64,000 bases of DNA from positions 124,001 to 188,000 of the forward strand of contig NZ_CP036186.1 of the NCBI RefSeq assembly GCF_015291885.1, written 5' to 3'. Made by a program: the position numbers and the translations under genes. This DNA comes from Stutzerimonas stutzeri (lineage in GTDB: Bacteria; Pseudomonadota; Gammaproteobacteria; Pseudomonadales; Pseudomonadaceae). This document shows, one piece after another, positions 56,965-64,000 of this stretch (positions within the stretch are counted from its first letter, which is position 1; every line of letters begins with the position of its first letter). The notes under the pieces are model-generated. The model saw nothing but the letters and a program-made list of their open reading frames with translations, was not told the DNA's origin and made no database searches.

Positions 56965-57510
56965 TCAGACGCCGCTTTCGCCTGCCTCTGGCACGTGCAC
57001 CCCGGCCAGCGTGGAACGGCTGTCGCCTGCGCCATCGGTGATCACGCTGAAACTGCCATCGGTCTCCAGCACCACCGCCTCGATGCCATCCAGCGCGGCC
57101 AGCCCCTGACTGCGCGCGGCGGCCCGCACCTCGTCCTCGGTCACCCGCGCCACGCGCATGGCATCGCCGAGAAAACGCCCGCGAAAGAACAGCAGCGCCG
57201 GCTCGCCCGTCACCGTACGCCGCACCCACGCTACCCGCACGCTGGACCAGGTGACCACATACTGCAGCCCGATCAACAAGGCGAACGCCAGCACCCCCTC
57301 GGCCAGCGACACATCGCGATTGAGCAGAATCGTCGCGAAGGTCGAACCCAGCGCCACCGTCACCACCAGATCGAACGCATTCATCTTCGACAACGTCCGC
57401 CGCCCCGACAGGCGCAACAGCAGCACCAGACTGATATAGGCCAGCACGCCCACCACCAGCGTGCGTATCAACGTCGTTCCGCTACTGAAAAACATGCCTT
57501 CCACGATCAC
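56965..57510 (-). CDS. DUF421 domain-containing membrane protein
   Basis: The 181-residue YetF-like protein has three N-terminal helices (TLIRTLVVGVLAYISLVLLL, FDLVVTVALGSTFATILLNR and GVLAFALLIGLQYVVTWSSV) and a cytoplasmic domain with GEPALLFFRGRFLGDAMRVA and VTEDEVRAAARSQGLAALDG. The segment SGRRTLSKMNAFDLVVTVAL is the family signature. It is the last core gene before the AT-rich reverse transcriptase island. Confidence 0.9.
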   Translation of the reverse strand: MIVEGMFFSSGTTLIRTLVVGVLAYISLVLLLRLSGRRTLSKMNAFDLVVTVALGSTFATILLNRDVSLAEGVLAFALLIGLQYVVTWSSVRVAWVRRTVTGEPALLFFRGRFLGDAMRVARVTEDEVRAAARSQGLAALDGIEAVVLETDGSFSVITDGAGDSRSTLAGVHVPEAGESGV

Positions 57511-57892
57511 CTCCGCAACTGAGCCATGCAGGGTGGACAGGGTAGGCGGGCGGACAGTGCAGACGGCGCGAGCGACCGCGCGTCAGGCGACAGTGTGAAA
57601 ACTGAGGATTAATCCATCGTCTGCTTTACCCATACGGAAGCAGTGGCTAATGTGCGGTTATGCATAACTTTACTCCCATTCAGGGCGTACGCCTTGAACA
57701 CCATCGATTCCAAGGAAGGTGAAATGAATGTCCTCTACCTATTCGCTCCGCACATCTACCGTCCCAGCTGGTAAGTCAATTCCTGTAGCAACAGATGACT
57801 TGCTGGGCCTCACCACTTTGGAATTGGACAATGCAGCTAGATGAATTCAGTTGCTTATGGCTAGCTATGAGTGCGATATCGGAGATTGAACC
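57511..57892. other. left flank of the reverse transcriptase island
   Basis: The first 100 bases are GC-rich like the core; from about 57600 the DNA becomes AT-rich, marking the island edge. A 16-codon frame at 57724-57774 (MNVLYLFAPHIYRPSW) has AAGGAAGG before it and could be a leader peptide. No direct repeat or integrase that would explain insertion was noticed. Confidence 0.4.
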
Positions 57893-59155
57893 ATGCTAGA
57901 TCAAAATTTTTCCCCAGCAAATCTCGAGAAATTTATCTATAGTAAATCTGATTTAATCCAACTTAAGTTGGGCAGGGACGAAGTCGAACGTAAGAAAAAG
58001 CTAACCGAACTAAGCTATCGTTTAGAAGATGAATTCTTATTCTCAGGAGTAAGGTCTAGAAAAGTTAATGGTAAGGTAGTGCACACGCCTGAAGAAGGTG
58101 GAGAAGCTTTATTGCTTCGAAAACTAAATGATAATTTAGTGCGTGTTTTCGGTATTAGGCAATGTAATCGTGCGGACACAACAAAACAAATCTATACATT
58201 GCTGCAGGAAGCAAATCCTTTTACTGTGTTTCGATTAGATGTAAAGGGTTTTTACGAGCATATCTCGTTAGAGGAAACTCTAAAGCCTTTATACAACAGC
58301 ACGGTCTTGTCTCCTACATCAAAAAAAATACTAAAATCCATTGAGAGCGATAGGCGGTTTCTTAACAGGCTTCCTCGGGGCTTAAATATTAGCGCGTCGC
58401 TCTCTGAGCTGAAAATGCGTAATTTTGATCGTGCGGTATCAGAATTAGAAGACATATATTTTTACGCAAGATATGTGGATGATATTTTTGTTTTTTCATA
58501 CAAATCAGATTTTGAGCTTGAAAGGATAACTAATCTACTTCCTAGTGGGTTGTATGCGAATTCAGAAAAAAGCTACGTAAAAAGGGTAGATTGTAGGAAT
58601 CTTCGACCATTAAATAATAATCCTTGTGCTATTACATGTAAATGTAAACCAGATCTCGCATTGAATCACGCGGTTGAATACTTGGGGTATCAGTATAATT
58701 TTTCTGATGTGCCTTACTCCACCAAAGGAAAGCCGAGAGAAGTCAGCGTAACTTTGTCTGCCCGCAAAATACAAAAAATAAAAACGCGGATTATTAAGTC
58801 ATTTCTAAGTCATATTCGCAATCCTGATTTTGAACTTCTAGAAAGCCGACTTCGGTTCTTGACAGGGAATTGTGAATTTTCAGTAAAAGGGAATGTAATG
58901 GTTCGCAGTGGACTAGCGTATAATTTTCCTTTATTAAAAGAAGATGATGAATCTTTAAAAGAACTAACTGTTTTCCAAAGAAAGATTATACATTGTAAGA
59001 ACGGCGCTATGGGTACGAAATTGGCTTCTGTTTTGTCTGCCTCGCAGCGCAAAAAACTAGGCAAACTTTCCTTTGCTTCAGGGCACAAAAATAAGATCAC
59101 CTATCGCTTTTCAGAAGATAAATTAGCAAAAATAAAAAAGTGTTGGGCGAAATGA
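57893..59155 (+). CDS. drt3a: reverse transcriptase, Drt3a-like (first RT of a DRT3 defence system)
   Basis: The 420-residue protein carries an RT domain: motif A FRLDVKGFYEHISLEE (Asp116), a motif B-like PRGLNISASLSELKM (161-175) and motif C YARYVDDIFVFSY (YVDD at 194-197), so the active site looks intact. After it comes a basic C-terminal region (TLSARKIQKIKTRIIKSFLS) that could bind nucleic acid. The gene overlaps a second, longer RT by ATGA and is followed by a structured RNA candidate, matching the two-RT DRT type 3 layout (UG3 plus UG8 RTs). In that system the first RT is thought to use an ncRNA template. No maturase or group II intron domain is seen. AT-rich codons suggest transfer. 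Confidence 0.85.
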   Translation: MLDQNFSPANLEKFIYSKSDLIQLKLGRDEVERKKKLTELSYRLEDEFLFSGVRSRKVNGKVVHTPEEGGEALLLRKLNDNLVRVFGIRQCNRADTTKQIYTLLQEANPFTVFRLDVKGFYEHISLEETLKPLYNSTVLSPTSKKILKSIESDRRFLNRLPRGLNISASLSELKMRNFDRAVSELEDIYFYARYVDDIFVFSYKSDFELERITNLLPSGLYANSEKSYVKRVDCRNLRPLNNNPCAITCKCKPDLALNHAVEYLGYQYNFSDVPYSTKGKPREVSVTLSARKIQKIKTRIIKSFLSHIRNPDFELLESRLRFLTGNCEFSVKGNVMVRSGLAYNFPLLKEDDESLKELTVFQRKIIHCKNGAMGTKLASVLSASQRKKLGKLSFASGHKNKITYRFSEDKLAKIKKCWAK

Positions 59156-61092
59156 AAAAGAAAAGAGTCAACCGTGGAGATAGTCTAAGGGCTCTTCTCA
59201 CAGAAACTACTCCCTATGAGTTGCCGCTCACCATAAACAACTCCGGATTTTATCGCCAGTTGAAGCGAGCTGACGTAGTCGCTGACCTGAATAATTTGCT
59301 CGATGTAAAGCCCGCAAAAAGAACGGTAGCTTTACACTACAAAATAACAAAAGACGAGAGATCGCTAAGGACATTGTCCTGTCCTCATCCTACGGCTCAG
59401 ATAAACATATGCGAGTTATATAATTCGTACGATGCTCTAATGCTTTTTCTATGTAACAAAAGTCGTTTTTCACTTAGATATCCAAGCAAAACTGCCAGTT
59501 ATTTTTACGATAAAAGCGGCGAAATTCAGTCTGGTCGATATCGCGAGAGAACACCTCTGGCGGAGGTGGATGATCAAATAAGTGCTGCTGAGCAAGATCA
59601 TGCTAGCTCCTATTTCGCATATAAAAAATATAATTTGCTATATAAGTTCTACGAGTCTTATGAGTATCAAGGGTTAGAGAAAAAATATTCGCACTTGCTT
59701 CGATTTGATATAAGCAAGTGTTTTGATTCTATTTATACACACACTATTGCATGGGCGGTTAAAAATAAGAGCTACGCTAAATCTAACAATGGTTTTTCAT
59801 TCGAAAACCAGTTTGATAAAGTGATAAGTAACAGTAATCATGGCGAGACTAATGGTATTATTATTGGTCCAGAAGTTTGCCGAATTTTTGCTGAGATAAT
59901 ATTGCAGCGGATTGATAGGGAGGTTGCCTATAAGTTAAAGGGTGTCGCGGGAGAAGGTTCATACTCGATACGCCGTTACGTTGATGATTACTTTGTTTTT
60001 TCGTCTCACCCCGATATCTCTAGGACGATATTTAGTATATTTAAGTCTGAGTTGGAACGGCATAAGCTCCACGTTAATGACAGCAAAACTGAAGAATTTA
60101 ATGCTCCATTTATAACTCCGATATCAGTAGCTAAAAGCGAGATTTCCTCCAGGTTAGGAAGCATTCTAGACGCATTATTTCAGCCAGTGGAGGGCTCGTC
60201 AGATATATTGCTGGTGAATCCCACCAAAGGTCCCCATGATCTGAGTCATAAGTTAATTAAGTCGATAAAAGAGATTCTTCACTCTTACCAAGTTGGTTTT
60301 CATAGTGTCGCAGGCCACGCCCTTGCTATCATTAATAAGAAGATGAATGGGCTGCTTGCAGTAAAGGTAGGCGCAGATAATGAAGGGGCCATATTCTCAA
60401 TAATTTTTGCGTTGTTAGAGTTTTCTTTCTTTGTATCTAGTATGGCTCCGCGGGTAAGAAGTATTTACTTAACTACCAAAAGCTGCGTGTTGGCGCTTAA
60501 TTTGTGCCCGGAACTGTCTTACGATAAAGATAACAACATAAGAAAGAAGATTCATGATGAATGTCTTGCTCTAATAAGCAAGATATGCAGAAATCAACAT
60601 TACGAAAAGAGTAACTCAGTAGAGTTCAGTAATCTCTTAGTTTGCATTGGTTTGATTGGTGAAAACTATCGTATAAACCAAGAAACACTTAGGGCGGTTG
60701 TAAAAGAGTATCTACCTAAAGATCCTACTGAGTCGCTTGGCTATTTTGAGTTGATCTCATTAATTTTTTATATTAGGGATGATGATCAATACGATGAGTA
60801 CCGCGCAGAACTTGGGGATTTCATTAAGCAAAAAATAACTGCCTTAGATCCGTCTATCTACTCGGAAAGCGCTCACCTATTGCTCGATTGTATTAGCTGT
60901 CCGTATCTAAGTGCTGAGTTCAAATCAGAATTGATATCGATTGCATATGAGCATAAAGATATATCAATTAGTGTTTCAGAACAGCGCAGATTGATAAGAA
61001 ACCTTGCTAAAGATGAGTGGTTCTGCGTTTGGAGCGGAGATGATAAAATTTTTGAGCTTTTAGAGAAAAAATCATTGAAAAGCCTCTACTAA
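59152..61092 (+). CDS. drt3b: reverse transcriptase, Drt3b-like (second RT of a DRT3 defence system)
   Basis: The 646-residue protein starts at ATG 59152, which overlaps the first RT's stop (ATGA). Its RT core has motif A LLRFDISKCFDSIYTHT (Asp186), a motif B-like SNHGETNGIIIGPEVCRIFA and motif C RRYVDDYFVFSS (YVDD at 276-279). After about residue 330 there is a long, helix-rich C-terminal part (about 310 residues) without a recognised fold. It is a different RT class from the first, with only short common motifs. In DRT3 the second RT makes a partner strand; my memory of that work is that it does so without a nucleic acid template. The function here is by analogy. Confidence 0.85.
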   Translation: MKKKRVNRGDSLRALLTETTPYELPLTINNSGFYRQLKRADVVADLNNLLDVKPAKRTVALHYKITKDERSLRTLSCPHPTAQINICELYNSYDALMLFLCNKSRFSLRYPSKTASYFYDKSGEIQSGRYRERTPLAEVDDQISAAEQDHASSYFAYKKYNLLYKFYESYEYQGLEKKYSHLLRFDISKCFDSIYTHTIAWAVKNKSYAKSNNGFSFENQFDKVISNSNHGETNGIIIGPEVCRIFAEIILQRIDREVAYKLKGVAGEGSYSIRRYVDDYFVFSSHPDISRTIFSIFKSELERHKLHVNDSKTEEFNAPFITPISVAKSEISSRLGSILDALFQPVEGSSDILLVNPTKGPHDLSHKLIKSIKEILHSYQVGFHSVAGHALAIINKKMNGLLAVKVGADNEGAIFSIIFALLEFSFFVSSMAPRVRSIYLTTKSCVLALNLCPELSYDKDNNIRKKIHDECLALISKICRNQHYEKSNSVEFSNLLVCIGLIGENYRINQETLRAVVKEYLPKDPTESLGYFELISLIFYIRDDDQYDEYRAELGDFIKQKITALDPSIYSESAHLLLDCISCPYLSAEFKSELISIAYEHKDISISVSEQRRLIRNLAKDEWFCVWSGDDKIFELLEKKSLKSLY

Positions 61093-61103
61093 GACTTTAC
61101 TCT
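61075..61103 (+). promoter_or_regulatory. candidate promoter for the downstream RNA
   Basis: TTGAAA (61075-61080) and TACTCT (61098-61103) are separated by exactly 17 bases, overlapping the end of the second RT gene. A start about seven bases later would fall near 61110, right before the 5' arm of the closing stem. The -10 is weak, so this is only a candidate. Confidence 0.4.
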
Positions 61104-61109
61104 CACATT

Positions 61110-61260
61110 CGTTCAAATGAGGTGTCACTTAACCACATTCTTTGTGTATAGGAATGTAGCTTTACAGTAATCATACTTTCCGCGGAAGTACGTTTGCTGG
61201 ATAAGCACACACACTAAACCTTCATTTGAGTAAAGGCCCACTATTTTAGTGGGCTTTTTT
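61110..61260 (+). ncRNA. structured RNA candidate of the DRT3 system, with ACACACAC tract
   Basis: About 150 bases with no frame, directly after the second RT. A closing stem pairs TCAAATGA (61113-61120) with TCATTTGA (61222-61229). Inside are hairpins ACATTC/GAATGT (61135-61140 and 61152-61157) and TACTTTCC/GGAAGTA (about 61173-61189). A CACACACAC tract lies at 61206-61214 in an apparently single-stranded stretch just before the 3' arm. A perfect terminator follows. As I recall, DRT3 ncRNAs carry a conserved ACACAC template copied by Drt3a to give GT-repeat DNA; this tract is a strong match. The UGUG in the loop at 61142-61147 could pair with it. Exact ends are unproven. Confidence 0.75.
61236..61260 (+). 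terminator. intrinsic terminator of the RT operon / ncRNA
   Basis: A perfect 8-bp stem GCCCACTA/TAGTGGGC with a three-base loop is followed by TTTTTTATTTT. It ends the RNA candidate six bases after its closing stem. Confidence 0.93.
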
Positions 61261-61289
61261 ATTTTCTGTGGCGGTCTTTTTTAGCGAAG

Positions 61290-61410
61290 TAACCAAAACG
61301 TAGCGCGTGGAAAAGGCTTCGCCGTTTTCCACCCTACGCATGCGAGGTGTCGGCAGAGGAGTGCGGAGTGGCGTAGGGTGGACAACGCTGCGCTTGTCCA
61401 CCGATGCGAA
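61290..61410. repeat. inverted-repeat hairpins right of the RT island
   Basis: Two related palindromic units: TGGAAAAGGCTTCGCCGTTT closing with TCCA, and GTAGGGTGGACAACGCTGCG closing with CTTGTCCACC. Both carry CCTACGC/GCGTAGGGTGG ends. They resemble a second class of genome-wide palindromic repeat and mark return to core-like composition. No gene is seen between 61260 and 61535. Confidence 0.6.
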
Positions 61411-61535
61411 TCGACGGGCAGGGCAGGTGGTTGGCGAAACGCTCGCGGGCTCCGGACGTCCAACCGGGATGCCGCGCCCGCGCGGTCGTATTTGCGAACG
61501 ACGTTCGCCCACCTCGCCACAAAGCAGACCTCCTC

Positions 61536-63371
<1,836 letters not shown>

Positions 63372-63542
63372 TACGGGCGGGCGTCGGGATGGTAGCGGGT
63401 GAGTTCGTCCAGGCTGTTGAAGCATGGTGCACTCGTGGCACTCCCCCACAGCGCAGCATGTCTGTATCAGCTATCCGGCCGTTTTCTCAGAAACCAGGGG
63501 CGAGTTTGGCGAGCCCAAATCCAGTCGAGCGCAGAGGTAACC

Positions 63543-64000
63543 ATGAATATTTTCCTGACATCCTCCTTTGCTGAAGTCGTGGACTTGTTTGTCACGTTCA
63601 CCAAAGGCGAGTGCAGCGGCAAGACGGTTACGTTGATTCCTACGGCAAGCCTTGCCGAGGAGGTCAATTCCTACCTTGTTGCGGCCAAGGACGCGCTTGT
63701 CAAAGCCGGTCTGGTGATTGATGAACTCGAAGTTTCAACCGCAACTCAGGACGAGATCGTCAGCAAGCTCGAACGTGGCGATTACATCTATGTGTCAGGC
63801 GGCAACACGTTCTTTCTGTTGCAGGAGCTGAAGCGTACAGGCGCGGACAGGTTGATCGCGGAACATGTCAGGGCCGGGAAGTGCTATATCGGCGAATCCG
63901 CCGGCTCCGCGATACTCGCCCCGAGCATTGGATATATTCAGGCGCTGGACGATGTAAGTGCCGCGCCTGATCTGGAGTCATATACCGCCCTGGGGCTGGT
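63543..64000 (+). CDS. peptidase S51-like / type 1 glutamine amidotransferase-like protein (3' end outside window)
   Basis: The first 152 residues are visible: MNIFLTSSFAEVVDLFVTFT, then KTVTLIPTASLAEEVNSYLV, GDYIYVSGGNTFFLLQELKR and CYIGESAGSAILAPSIGYIQ. The nucleophile Ser in GESAGSAIL and the SGGNTF loop are the signature of the dipeptidase E-like S51 family. The typical length is about 210-230 residues, so about a third is missing. It may be a peptidase or a related amidase; substrate unknown. Confidence 0.85.
   Translation, partial: MNIFLTSSFAEVVDLFVTFTKGECSGKTVTLIPTASLAEEVNSYLVAAKDALVKAGLVIDELEVSTATQDEIVSKLERGDYIYVSGGNTFFLLQELKRTGADRLIAEHVRAGKCYIGESAGSAILAPSIGYIQALDDVSAAPDLESYTALGL

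Noticed and set aside
57893..61260. Retron or group II intron
   Set aside because: There is no msr/msd-like inverted repeat before an RT, no intron domain V or maturase domain, and two different RTs overlap, which neither class shows.

Overview
The window looks like chromosomal DNA of a GC-rich gammaproteobacterium of the Pseudomonas family, most likely the Pseudomonas stutzeri (Stutzerimonas) group. The evidence is a Pseudomonas-style aa3 cytochrome oxidase cluster, a bphO/bphP bacteriophytochrome locus, a LexA-boxed radical SAM gene, REP elements with their RAYT transposase, and strong G/C at third codon positions. The genus is inference from gene content; no rRNA or tRNA gene was seen.

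Layout. 1-3154: an Mla/Pqi-like lipid-transport operon on the minus strand (permease, ATPase, MCE protein, lipoprotein). 3323-6358: a catalase-family protein and a large c-type cytochrome. 6475-16268: an accessory region with lower GC. It holds two inverted IS5-family copies, an IS30-family element, broken genes (one split cleanly by an IS, one frameshifted, and probable T6SS effector/immunity relics), an operon of Tn7-like tnsB and tnsC genes whose tnsB has lost its start to the IS30 element, and an unknown membrane protein. 16296-21478: heme oxygenase, a hybrid histidine kinase with an early frameshift, and a bacteriophytochrome. 21704-24583: small conserved genes and a CobW GTPase. 24698-30021: an iron-uptake set of ECF sigma factor, frameshifted FecR, TonB receptor and PepSY membrane protein. 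30258-38828: the aa3 oxidase structural and assembly genes. 39060-57510: housekeeping and regulatory genes, an SOS-box radical SAM gene, an acyltransferase pseudogene, a duplicated intergenic segment, PrlC, a RAYT with flanking REP pairs, phosphoglucomutase, a hybrid kinase, LysR and DUF421. 57893-61260: an AT-rich two-reverse-transcriptase locus. 61536-64000: an ABC exporter and a partial peptidase S51.

The most interesting locus is 57893-61260. Two different reverse transcriptases overlap by ATGA. They are followed by a compact structured intergenic RNA candidate with a possible own promoter, a closing stem, an ACACACAC tract and a perfect intrinsic terminator. This fits a type 3 defence-associated reverse transcriptase (DRT3) system: Drt3a, Drt3b and a non-coding RNA.

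Several genes carry visible lesions: nonsense or frameshift in the acyltransferase, FecR and the hybrid kinase, and IS disruption in the accessory region. I read these as real decay in the accessory region. I cannot exclude base-call errors for the single-base shifts in FecR and the kinase.
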